Below, one piece after another: positions 24,844 to 32,668 of a stretch of DNA of 64,000 nt. Below the pieces are notes generated by a model that saw only the letters and a list, made by a program, of their open reading frames with translations, did not search any database and had not been told where the DNA came from. A program made the translations under genes and the position numbers. The stretch is from Sulfotelmatobacter sp049792875 (GTDB taxonomy: Bacteria > Acidobacteriota > Terriglobia > Terriglobales > Acidobacteriaceae). Position 1 is the first letter of the stretch, and every line of letters starts with the position of its first letter. The stretch covers positions 1-64,000 of the forward strand of contig JBARBI010000211.1 in assembly GCA_049792875.1 (NCBI GenBank), in the 5' to 3' direction.

Positions 24844-25492
24844 GCGGACATCCCGCTTCACAGAGTGGGCGCGTTCGCTTGCACAGTTCCTGACCGTGCT
24901 GCCGCAGGAGTTGATGGGCTACGATGAGCCCGTCGTAGTCTGACGGTAACTGCCCGGCCAGCGCCTCCTGCACACCGCGATAGCTAGCGGAATAGCTCTT
25001 TTTTTCTTCTGCATATCCCAGACGCAACAACACGCGCAGCCCGTTCGATTCCAGCGCAAGTACCGGATAGCTGCGGGTGAGCATCAGGATTTTCTCCGCG
25101 CCGGGATCACCGATGGTGGGGAACCGCTTCAGGGATTTCTTCGCTTGGGCGAGCGGCTTCTTCAGTTCGGCGGCGAGGTCGTCTTTGAAAATGAAATGCA
25201 CTAGCTCGGCGATCTGGCGCAGTCGCTGGGCGCGAAGCGCAGGAACAATTCCACCCATGCGTGTAATTTCTTCGAGTTGCCTCAGCGATGCCTTGAGGAT
25301 TTGCTCGGGGCGTGTGCCAACTTTCTTCTTCAAGGCGGCGAAGGCAGTGGCACGCTTTTCGTCGTCGGCGAGGTAAGCGACGTTTTCGAGCAGGATGATT
25401 TCCAGCGGGTCCGTGGTCTTCGGCCGCTTGGGGTGGCCGTAGAACCTCTCGAGCCTTCCGACGGTCGCGGTAAATGGGGTTGCGTCAGTCAC
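24803..25492 (-). CDS. HhH-GPD (endonuclease III-like) protein with altered active site
   Basis: A 229-residue endonuclease III superfamily relative. It keeps the HhH-GPD layout, including the hairpin region FPTIGDPGAEKILML, and a C-terminal cysteine cluster. That cluster reads C-X6-C-X3-C-X5-C (CKRTRPLCEAGCPLTAEC), against X2 at the second spacing in classical members. The catalytic lysine of the GVGRKTAN segment and the aspartate of the VDTH segment are not conserved (DPGAEK and ALESN here). A GTG at 25492 is taken as start; a TTG at 25552 is also in frame. It may bind DNA or have different glycosylase chemistry. Confidence 0.75.
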   Translation of the reverse strand: MTDATPFTATVGRLERFYGHPKRPKTTDPLEIILLENVAYLADDEKRATAFAALKKKVGTRPEQILKASLRQLEEITRMGGIVPALRAQRLRQIAELVHFIFKDDLAAELKKPLAQAKKSLKRFPTIGDPGAEKILMLTRSYPVLALESNGLRVLLRLGYAEEKKSYSASYRGVQEALAGQLPSDYDGLIVAHQLLRQHGQELCKRTRPLCEAGCPLTAECLYFQNLRR

Positions 25493-25727
25493 GGAGGTGC
25501 CTGCCCCGGTAGGACCTTCACAAATCGGCCAATTCCCGCTAGGATATCGCAACTCAGGTCATGCCGTACGACCGTTCGGTTGGAAGTCGGCGTGCAAGCG
25601 GGAAGGCTACGCTTACGATAAAATATAAGGAATTCCCGCTGAATCGAGCGCTGTTGGGTCCAGTTCTCTGGACGCTTCGAGATTTTTGAACACAAGTTTG
25701 AACGGTTAAGGCAGAGAGAGAAGAGAG

Positions 25728-26495
25728 ATGACGATTCCCGACGAGAAGTTCTACCGCGCAGAGATTACCCAGCGCGTCGATTTCAGTCCCGACTTGTGGA
25801 TGTTCCGCATCCGCAGCGGAGGAGAGTTCCATTTTGTCCCGGGGCAGTATGCGACGCTAGGGGTCGAGGCGGGCGGAAAGCGCGTCGAGCGTCCGTACTC
25901 GATCGCGTCTTCGCCTTCGGAAAATGAAGTCGAGTTTTTCTTCGAACTGGTGCCGGAGGGCGCGTTGACGCCGCTGCTCCATCAGTTGCAGCCTGGCGAC
26001 CAGTTGCTGATGCGCAAGGTGCCCAAGGGAAAATTCTCGCTGGACACTCAAAATGGAAAGACGAATCACCTGCTGATCTCGACGGTGACCGGCGTCGCTC
26101 CGTTTGTGAGCTACGTGCGCACGCTCTCCAAGGATTGGAAGGAAGGCCGGTTCGACGGCAAGCACAAACTCTACTTGCTCAATGGTGCGAGCCGTCCGTG
26201 GGAGTTTGGATACAAGGACGAACTGACCCAGTTCGACAAAGAATTGCCGTGGTTTAAGTATGTGCCGACAGTCAGCCGCCCCTGGGATCACGAAGACTGG
26301 CCCGGAGAAATTGGGCGCGCCGACGACATATTGCGCAAGTATGCCGATCATTGGGAACTGGACGCGAGCAACACCGTCGCGTACCTGTGCGGGCATCCGG
26401 AAATGATCGAGCACAGCAAAGCAATCCTGAAGCGCCGCGGGTTCGTCGATAAGGGAGCCGTCAAGGAAGAGGTTTACTGGGTGCCGGCGAAGTAG
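25728..26495 (+). CDS. Ferredoxin/flavodoxin-NADP+ reductase
   Basis: A 255-residue FNR-family flavoenzyme moving electrons between NAD(P)H and ferredoxin or flavodoxin. FAD contacts: ERPYSIASSPSEN (RxYS). NAD(P) side: STVTGVAPFVSYVRTL and the closing AYLCGHPEMIEHSKAILKRRGF. The C terminus VYWVPAK resembles bacterial FNRs with an aromatic near the end. Single gene. An AT-rich stretch (ATAAAATATAA, about 25617-25628) upstream may be its promoter, with an AGAGAAGAGAG purine run before the ATG. Confidence 0.92.
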   Translation: MTIPDEKFYRAEITQRVDFSPDLWMFRIRSGGEFHFVPGQYATLGVEAGGKRVERPYSIASSPSENEVEFFFELVPEGALTPLLHQLQPGDQLLMRKVPKGKFSLDTQNGKTNHLLISTVTGVAPFVSYVRTLSKDWKEGRFDGKHKLYLLNGASRPWEFGYKDELTQFDKELPWFKYVPTVSRPWDHEDWPGEIGRADDILRKYADHWELDASNTVAYLCGHPEMIEHSKAILKRRGFVDKGAVKEEVYWVPAK

Positions 26496-26516
26496 CGCGC
26501 GAATTAGATCCGACTT

Positions 26517-26840
26517 CTAGCTCTCCGCGGGCGCGAAGAAAACCAGCACCATGAGTTCCTCGACAACATCGTAAAAGCGGTGCTCCACTTCGGCCGCCAC
26601 AAAAAGTAGGCTGCCGGCCGAGACATCCTTGTCCTCCTTATCGGCCCGAAAACGGGCTCGTCCCCGAACCACGTAGTACATTTCATCTTCGTGATGCGGG
26701 CGTTGCGGATCCGTGCCCCCCACAGGCAGCACGTACAATCCCGCGCTCATGGCCGGCACGCGCAGAAACTCCCGGTATAACTTGCCGCTTTGAGCTAGTT
26801 GCCGGCTAATCTCGGCCACATTCGCGAACCGTGCATTCAT
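26517..26840 (-). CDS. Small cupin protein
   Basis: A 107-residue single-domain cupin: RPHHEDEMYYVVRGRARFRADKED (motif 1) and VSAGSLLFVAAEVEHRFYDV (motif 2). Histidine/glutamate metal ligands are present. The start overlaps the stop of the TetR gene by 4 bp (ATGA), so the pair is translated together. Its role may be sensing or enzymatic; no substrate evident. Confidence 0.85.
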   Translation of the reverse strand: MNARFANVAEISRQLAQSGKLYREFLRVPAMSAGLYVLPVGGTDPQRPHHEDEMYYVVRGRARFRADKEDKDVSAGSLLFVAAEVEHRFYDVVEELMVLVFFAPAES

Positions 26841-27457
26841 GCCAAAATCCCTCCGAACACCAGTTCGGTGAATTGCGGAATCAGGCTGTTCGCCTGCAGT
26901 TCCCCCTCCGGCTTATACCACTGGTAAATCCAGTTGATCATTCCCAGCAGGGCGAACGCTGCGGCACGCGGGCTGACCGCGCCCCCGGGGCGGGCGCGCT
27001 GAACGTTCTTCAGAGCCTCCTTTTGAGCTTCCCTTTGAACGTCAGCCACCAGGCTCTCGACGAAATGAATGTATTCCTTCTTGCGGGCGTTGATGCGCTT
27101 GCGCAGGGCCGGCGGCAAGGGATGGTTTTCGTGGAGCATGACCGTGATCTCGCGATCGCGCGGGCTGAGCACGACCTCGAGGTGCAACCGAATCAGGGCG
27201 CGCAGGCGTTCCACAGGATCCGTGATGGCGCGCACCGGGGCAATGACGCGCTCCTGCGTCAGTTCCATGGCATGGTCCATGATCTCGAACAGGATTTCGT
27301 CCTTGCTCTGAAAATGATGGTAAAGGCCGCCTTTGCTGAGCTTAAGCGCGGCGGCAACGTCGTTCATGGACGTAGCGTCATACCCGCGCTGCTGAAACAG
27401 GCGGGCCGCCGTGCGCAGGATTTCCTGCCGGGAATCAACCAGAGTCTCGCGGGCCAT
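26837..27457 (-). CDS. TetR-family transcriptional regulator
   Basis: A 206-residue TetR-type regulator. The DNA-binding N terminus reads REILRTAARLFQQRGYDATSMNDVAAALKLSKGGLYHHFQSKDEIL, and the C-terminal ligand-binding part (TetR_C, KstR2/FadR-like) ends AFALLGMINWIYQWYKPEGEL. That pairing recalls regulators of acyl-CoA metabolism, which often bind ACCGACCGGTCGGT-like palindromes; just such a site lies at 27584-27597 in the divergent region toward ilvC. It is followed immediately by the cupin gene. Confidence 0.9.
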   Translation of the reverse strand: MARETLVDSRQEILRTAARLFQQRGYDATSMNDVAAALKLSKGGLYHHFQSKDEILFEIMDHAMELTQERVIAPVRAITDPVERLRALIRLHLEVVLSPRDREITVMLHENHPLPPALRKRINARKKEYIHFVESLVADVQREAQKEALKNVQRARPGGAVSPRAAAFALLGMINWIYQWYKPEGELQANSLIPQFTELVFGGILA

Positions 27458-27542
27458 CGCGTGTCATGGTAAACAGTTGCGCGCCGGAATGCCAACGGGC
27501 CACTACCACGCCGGCGACAACGATACGGACCAGACTTCGCGC

Positions 27543-27597
27543 TTGACACCCCGGGACGGTACAGGTAGCATTTCCGGATACCGACCGACCGGTCGGT
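27543..27597 (+). promoter_or_regulatory. ilvC promoter with perfect TetR-type operator
   Basis: TTGACA (27543-27548), a 17-bp spacer and TAGCAT (27566-27571) make a good sigma70-like promoter facing ilvC. A perfect 14-bp palindrome ACCGACCGGTCGGT (27584-27597) lies just past the expected start of transcription. A repressor bound there would block initiation or early elongation. The adjacent divergent TetR gene is the natural candidate. Confidence 0.72.
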
Positions 27598-27700
27598 ATT
27601 GCAGCAGATTCCTTTTGCCTCCATTAGCGGGCTCAGTGGAATCGATCCCCAACAAGCAAGGGCTTCTTTCCCTCCCTTGTGCAACGAGAGGAGCACGCTG

Positions 27701-28750
27701 GTGGTTACAATTTTTTATGAACGCGACGCCAAGCCCGAGGCACTCAAGGGCAAGACGATTGCCATCCTGGGCTACGGCAGCCAAGGACACGCGCAGGCGC
27801 AGAATCTTCGTGACAGCGGACACAAAGTGATTATCGGGCTGGACCCGAACCGTCCCAGCGCCCAACAGGCGCGGGCCGATGGTATGGTCGTCGTGGCCCC
27901 GGACGAGGCCGCGAAGCGCGCCGACTGGATTCACGTCCTCACCCCCGATGAAACCCAGGCTCAGGTCTACGACCAGTTCATCAAGCCGTATCTCCACCCA
28001 GGAAAGGTTCTCGGCGTCTCCCACGGCTTCAGCATTCATTTCAAGACCATCGTCCCACCCACGGACGTAGACGTAGTAATGATCGCTCCGAAAAGTCCCG
28101 GACACCTGGTCCGGCGCGTGTATACCGAAGGCCGCGGAGTGCCGTCCCTGATCGCAATTCAGCAGGATGCCAGCGGGCGGGCACACGAACTTGCCTTGGC
28201 CTATGCGCACGGCATCGGATCGACGCGCGCGGGCGTTTTGCAGACGACTTTCAAAGAGGAAACCGAAAGCGACCTGTTCGGCGAGCAGGCCGTGCTCTGT
28301 GGCGGGCTGACGTCGCTGATTAAGAAGGGATTCGAAACGCTGGTCGAGGCCGGTTACGCCCCGGAGATTGCCTACTTCGAGTGCCTGCACGAGGTGAAGC
28401 TGATCGTCGACCTGATCTATGAGGGCGGTCTGGCCAAGATGCGCGATTCCATATCGAATACGGCGGAGTACGGCGATCTGACGCGGGGTGAGCAAGTTGT
28501 CGGCGACGCAACACGCCAAGCCATGAAGAAGACGCTGGCCGACATCCAGAGCGGCGAGTTCGCACGGGAATGGATTGCCGAGAACAACAGCGGTGGCGCC
28601 AGGTTCAACGCTCTGCGCCAGAAGGAAAAGCAGCATCCGATCGAGATCGTGGGCGCACAACTGCGCGGCATGATGAGCTGGCTGCCAAAAGAAGGCAAGA
28701 AGCCGGCAGAAACGCCTAAGGACCCCAGCAAGAAGGTAGTGAATGCTTAA
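27701..28750 (+). CDS. ilvC: Ketol-acid reductoisomerase
   Basis: A 349-residue class I KARI, second enzyme of valine/isoleucine synthesis (acetolactate to dihydroxyisovalerate), Mg2+-dependent. Rossmann motif GYGSQGHAQAQNLRDSG; catalytic segments APKSPGHLVRRVYTEGRG, DLFGEQAVLCGG and EVKLIVDLIYEGG, and SNTAEYGD. The cofactor loop reads GLDPNRPSAQQ, with Asp (about 48) where NADPH-dependent enzymes carry Arg, hinting at NADH use. GTG at 27701 follows GAGAGGAG by seven bases and fits the usual N terminus (VTIFYERDA); a start at 27599 would add an unlike segment that overlaps the operator. Overlaps ilvB by 8 bp. Confidence 0.95.
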   Translation: MVTIFYERDAKPEALKGKTIAILGYGSQGHAQAQNLRDSGHKVIIGLDPNRPSAQQARADGMVVVAPDEAAKRADWIHVLTPDETQAQVYDQFIKPYLHPGKVLGVSHGFSIHFKTIVPPTDVDVVMIAPKSPGHLVRRVYTEGRGVPSLIAIQQDASGRAHELALAYAHGIGSTRAGVLQTTFKEETESDLFGEQAVLCGGLTSLIKKGFETLVEAGYAPEIAYFECLHEVKLIVDLIYEGGLAKMRDSISNTAEYGDLTRGEQVVGDATRQAMKKTLADIQSGEFAREWIAENNSGGARFNALRQKEKQHPIEIVGAQLRGMMSWLPKEGKKPAETPKDPSKKVVNA

Positions 28751-30446
28751 GGGAGCCGACATCGTTCTGCAGTGCCTGCGTGCCGAAGGGGTGGAGTTGG
28801 TGTTTGGCTATCCCGGCGGCGCGATCATGCCGCTGTACGATGCTCTGGAGGGCAGCGGAGTGCGGCACATCCTCACGCGGCACGAGCAGGGCGCTGTATT
28901 CGCGGCAGAAGGTTATGCGCGAGTCACCGGCGAAGTGGGTGTCGCCATGGCGACCAGCGGGCCCGGAGCAACGAACCTGGTCACAGGAATTGCCGACGCG
29001 AAAATGGATTCGGTTCCGCTGGTCTGCATCACCGGCCAGGTGCGTAGCGCCTTGATCGGTACCGATGCGTTCCAGGAGACCGATGTTTTCGGCGTGACGC
29101 TTTCGCTCACCAAGTGGAGCCGCCTGGTTCGCACCATTGACGAGATTCCCGAGGCCATCGCCGAGGGATTCTACTGGGCGCGCAGTGGGCGTCCGGGACC
29201 GGTAGTAATCGATATCCCCACCGACATGCTGAAGGCAAAGAAGGAATTCTCCGGGCCGGTGAAGTTCACGCCGCACGCGCGGCCTGCCGACGCCAAAGCT
29301 GAAGGTGGATTTACCGGCACAATTGTCGCCTTGCTTCAGCAGGCGTCGAAACCAGTTGCTTTGGTCGGCGCGGGAGCAAAGCTTTCTGGAGCGATCCGGG
29401 AGCTGCGGCGGTTGCTCGACGATCTGAATGTTCCGACCTTTGCCACCGTTCATGGATTGGGCGCGGTTCCCCCGCCAGCGCCGTACTACCTGGGCATGGT
29501 CGGCATGCACGGCACGCGCGCCGCAAACATGGCGCTGCACGAGACCGATCTGCTGCTAGTTTTTGGCGCACGGCTTGATGACCGAGTCACGGGCGACCCA
29601 ACCCGCTTTGCGCCGCATGCCAAGATCGTTCACTTCGAAATCGATCCCGCACAACTCGATCGCGTGCGTCCCTGTGATCTCCCGGTGATCGGAAATCTGG
29701 CGGATACGATTCCGGCATTCCAGGCGGAATTGCGGCGTCATTCGCTTCCCGACTTCAGCCCCTGGCGCGCGGTGGCCTGCGGAATAGAGCGGGCCGAACT
29801 CGACCCGCGCGGGCTGGCCCAGCCGACCATTCGATTCCTCGACGAACTCTTCAGCCGTCTGCCGCAGAACAGCGTGGTTCTGGCGGATGTGGGTCAGCAC
29901 CAGATGTGGGCGGCACAGCGTTACCGGTCCTCGTCGCCACGGGGATTCATCACGTCGGGCGGGCTCGGCGCCATGGGCTTCGCCCTGCCGGCCGCGGTGG
30001 GCGTGCAACTCGCGAAGCCTGACACGTGCGTGCTCTGTGTTTCCGGCGACGGCGGATTTCAGATGAACATCCAGGAACTAGCCACGGTTCATCGCCTTGG
30101 CCTGCCCGTGAAGATGGTCATCATCGACAACAAATATCTCGGCATGGTGCGGCAGTGGCAGCAGCTCTTTTACCAGCGCAACTACGCTGAGACCGACCTG
30201 AGCGACAACCCGGATTTCGTGGAGATCGCCAAGGCCTACAAGATTCACAGCTTCCGGCTGAACGAAGACGCCATGCGCGAGTTTCCAGTGTCGCAGGAGA
30301 CTGGCGATCAGATCGACAGATTCCTGCAGTCGCCGGAGCCGGAGCTGCTGGTATTTGACTGCGCTCCGGAGGCCAACGTTTTCCCCATGGTTCCAGCGGG
30401 AGCGGCGCTTTCGGAGATGTTGCTGGAAGAAGAACCGACTCAGTAG
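28743..30446 (+). CDS. ilvB: Acetolactate synthase, large subunit
   Basis: A 567-residue thiamine-diphosphate enzyme condensing pyruvate (or pyruvate and 2-oxobutyrate), first common step of branched-chain amino-acid synthesis. Features: VFGYPGGAIMPLYDAL, catalytic glutamate E48 in TRHEQGA, SGPGATNLVTGIADAKMDS, FQETDVFG, and the TPP motif GDGGFQMNIQEL ending DNKYLGMVRQWQ. Translationally coupled to ilvC (8-bp overlap) and followed by the small subunit gene. Confidence 0.96.
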   Translation: MLKGADIVLQCLRAEGVELVFGYPGGAIMPLYDALEGSGVRHILTRHEQGAVFAAEGYARVTGEVGVAMATSGPGATNLVTGIADAKMDSVPLVCITGQVRSALIGTDAFQETDVFGVTLSLTKWSRLVRTIDEIPEAIAEGFYWARSGRPGPVVIDIPTDMLKAKKEFSGPVKFTPHARPADAKAEGGFTGTIVALLQQASKPVALVGAGAKLSGAIRELRRLLDDLNVPTFATVHGLGAVPPPAPYYLGMVGMHGTRAANMALHETDLLLVFGARLDDRVTGDPTRFAPHAKIVHFEIDPAQLDRVRPCDLPVIGNLADTIPAFQAELRRHSLPDFSPWRAVACGIERAELDPRGLAQPTIRFLDELFSRLPQNSVVLADVGQHQMWAAQRYRSSSPRGFITSGGLGAMGFALPAAVGVQLAKPDTCVLCVSGDGGFQMNIQELATVHRLGLPVKMVIIDNKYLGMVRQWQQLFYQRNYAETDLSDNPDFVEIAKAYKIHSFRLNEDAMREFPVSQETGDQIDRFLQSPEPELLVFDCAPEANVFPMVPAGAALSEMLLEEEPTQ

Positions 30447-30468
30447 TTCGCGATACAGGAGCAGGCAC

Positions 30469-30771
30469 ATGCAGACTTTTCACATTCGCTATCGCAACAC
30501 GCAGGGGACCTTAATGCGCATTCTGAACGCGGTGTCCCGCCGGGCTCTTGATCTGCCTGTTGTGCAGGCCGAACCGGCGGAGAACGATCACCAGGTCACG
30601 CTGGCACTGGATGTGAATCAGAAGCAGGTCGGCCAGCTTTATCGCGAATGGTACGGCATTGCGGACGTAATCAAGGTAAGTTCCGGTGCGGCGCAGACTC
30701 CGGCGTGGACGGCGCCACATCCTCCGGCAGGCGTAACGATGGACGAGTCACGCCCTGCGGCCCGGGCATAG
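30469..30771 (+). CDS. ilvN: Acetolactate synthase, small (ACT) subunit
   Basis: A 100-residue single-ACT-domain regulatory subunit (FHIRYRNTQGTLMRILNAVSRRALDLPVVQAEPA) of the short ilvM/ilvN type. It should stabilise the large subunit and may set feedback sensitivity to valine; longer ilvN/ilvH forms carry a second domain that is absent here. The last 25 residues are Ala/Pro-rich. An AGGAG site precedes the ATG, 22 bp past the ilvB stop. Confidence 0.85.
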   Translation: MQTFHIRYRNTQGTLMRILNAVSRRALDLPVVQAEPAENDHQVTLALDVNQKQVGQLYREWYGIADVIKVSSGAAQTPAWTAPHPPAGVTMDESRPAARA

Positions 30772-30828
30772 TTCAGGTTTGGAATAGCTGGGCAAGCATG
30801 ACGGCTCCTGGGCAGCGTCGTGCAACTG

Positions 30829-30862
30829 GGGGAGCCTGCTGCTAAGCGGGCTCCCCGTTTTT
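30829..30862 (+). terminator. Intrinsic terminator after ilvCBN
   Basis: GGGGAGCC (30829-30836) pairs with GGCTCCCC (30849-30856) across a 12-nt loop, followed by GTTTTTATT. This should end the ilvCBN transcript and make ilvD an independent or read-through unit. Confidence 0.85.
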
Positions 30863-30915
30863 ATTCTGATGCTTCGGGTTTCACATCTGCACTCCGTGTC
30901 CTGTAATCTCTGACT

Positions 30916-32589
30916 ATGGATCTCAAGCACATTAGCCGCGGAATCACCGAAGGGCGCGACCGGGCCGGCGCGCGCTCCATGTTCAAGGCCATTGGATTCA
31001 CTGATGCTGACCTCAGTCGCCCGCTGATCGGCGTGGCCAACACTTGGATCGAAACCATGCCGTGCAACTTTCATCTGCGCCGCTTGTCGGCCAAGGTGAA
31101 AGAAGGAATTCGCGACGCAGGTGGCACGCCGATGGAATTCAACACCATCGCGATCTCCGACGGCGAGACCATGGGCACCGAGGGCATGCGGGCGTCGCTG
31201 GTGAGCCGCGAACTGATTGCAGATTCGATTGAACTGGTTTGCCGCGGGCAGATGTTTGACGCGGTGGTGTGCGTGGTTGGCTGCGACAAAACGATTCCGG
31301 CCGCAGCCATGGCGCTGGCGCGCATGAACCTGCCCGGCTTGGTGCTCTATGGCGGCACCATTGCTCCTGGGACCTATCGCGGAAAAGACGTGACGATTCA
31401 GGATGTCTACGAGGCCATCGGCGCCAATATCGCGGGAAAAATAAGCGACGCGGAACTCCATGAACTGGAAAATGCGGCGTGCCCGGGCGCGGGCGCATGC
31501 GGCGGACAGTACACGGCCAACACCATGTCAACGGTGATGGAGATCATTGGACTTTCACCGATGGGCTTCAACAGCGTGCCAGCGATGGACGCGCTCAAGG
31601 ACAAGATCTCGTTCGATTGCGGCAAGGTCGTGATGAACGTTCTCGAGAAGGGAATCAAGCCGCGCGACATTCTGACCCGGGAGGCGTTCGAGAATGCCAT
31701 CGCGTCGGTAGCAGCGACTGGCGGATCCACCAACGCGGTTTTGCATCTGCTGGCGATTGCGCGCGAAGCCGGCGTCGCTCTTGAGATAGATGACTTTCAA
31801 ACCGTGAGTGCTCGGACTCCGCTACTGGCCGATCTAAAACCCTCGGGGCGATTCGTAGCCTCAGACATGCACCGCGCGGGCGGCATTCGGCTGCTGGCAA
31901 AACGACTGGTGAACGGCAAGCATCTGCATCCCTCGGCGAAGACCGTTACGGGCCTCACGATTGGCGCGGAGGCCGACAGCGCGGCGGAGACTCCGGGACA
32001 GGAAGTCATCGTTCCGCTCGACAAACCGCTAAAAGCGACCGGGGGACTCGTGATTCTCAAGGGAAATCTTGCGCCGGAGGGCTGCGTCGCGAAGATCAGC
32101 GGGCATGAACGGCTGGAACATCGCGGACCTGCGCGCGTGTTCGAGTCTGAGGAAGAGGCGATGGCTGCAGTCACAGCGAAAAAAATCAAGGCGGGAGATG
32201 TTGTCGTCATTCGCAACGAAGGGCCGAAAGGCGGTCCTGGAATGCGCGAGATGCTCGGCGTAACCGCGGCCATTGTGGGCGAGGGACTCGGCGGCTCGGT
32301 GGCGTTGTTGACGGACGGCCGCTTCAGCGGCGCGACTCGCGGCCTGATGGCGGGGCACGTTTCTCCGGAGGCAGCTTTAGGCGGGCCGATCGCAGGCGTG
32401 CGCGATGGGGACGTGATTCGTTTCGACGTCGCTAAGCGCGTGTTGGAAGTTGAACTCACCGATGACGTATTGCGTCAGCGGATGGGGCAGTGGAAGGCTC
32501 CCCAGCCGCGCTACCCGACGGGCGTGTTCGCGAAATATGCGGCACTGGTATCGTCGGCGTCGCAGGGAGCAATCACGCGACCGCGCTAG
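30916..32589 (+). CDS. ilvD: Dihydroxy-acid dehydratase
   Basis: A 557-residue iron-sulfur dehydratase, third enzyme of valine/isoleucine synthesis. The cluster ligands fall in ETMPCNFH, VVGCDKTIPA and CPGAGACGGQYTANTMS; other family motifs are DGETMGTEGMRASLVSRE, ATGGSTNAVLHLLA and GGPGMREMLG. Normal length. Preceded by the ilvN terminator and followed by an 80-bp gap to thrS, so it is probably transcribed from its own promoter, although no clear -35/-10 pair could be fixed. Confidence 0.96.
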   Translation: MDLKHISRGITEGRDRAGARSMFKAIGFTDADLSRPLIGVANTWIETMPCNFHLRRLSAKVKEGIRDAGGTPMEFNTIAISDGETMGTEGMRASLVSRELIADSIELVCRGQMFDAVVCVVGCDKTIPAAAMALARMNLPGLVLYGGTIAPGTYRGKDVTIQDVYEAIGANIAGKISDAELHELENAACPGAGACGGQYTANTMSTVMEIIGLSPMGFNSVPAMDALKDKISFDCGKVVMNVLEKGIKPRDILTREAFENAIASVAATGGSTNAVLHLLAIAREAGVALEIDDFQTVSARTPLLADLKPSGRFVASDMHRAGGIRLLAKRLVNGKHLHPSAKTVTGLTIGAEADSAAETPGQEVIVPLDKPLKATGGLVILKGNLAPEGCVAKISGHERLEHRGPARVFESEEEAMAAVTAKKIKAGDVVVIRNEGPKGGPGMREMLGVTAAIVGEGLGGSVALLTDGRFSGATRGLMAGHVSPEAALGGPIAGVRDGDVIRFDVAKRVLEVELTDDVLRQRMGQWKAPQPRYPTGVFAKYAALVSSASQGAITRPR

Positions 32590-32668
32590 CTCGCCGTCGC
32601 CCAGAGTTTGACCCTCCTGAAGCCCTTCAATAGACTGAAAGATTCAGAACCCCTGCAGGTTCCAGATT

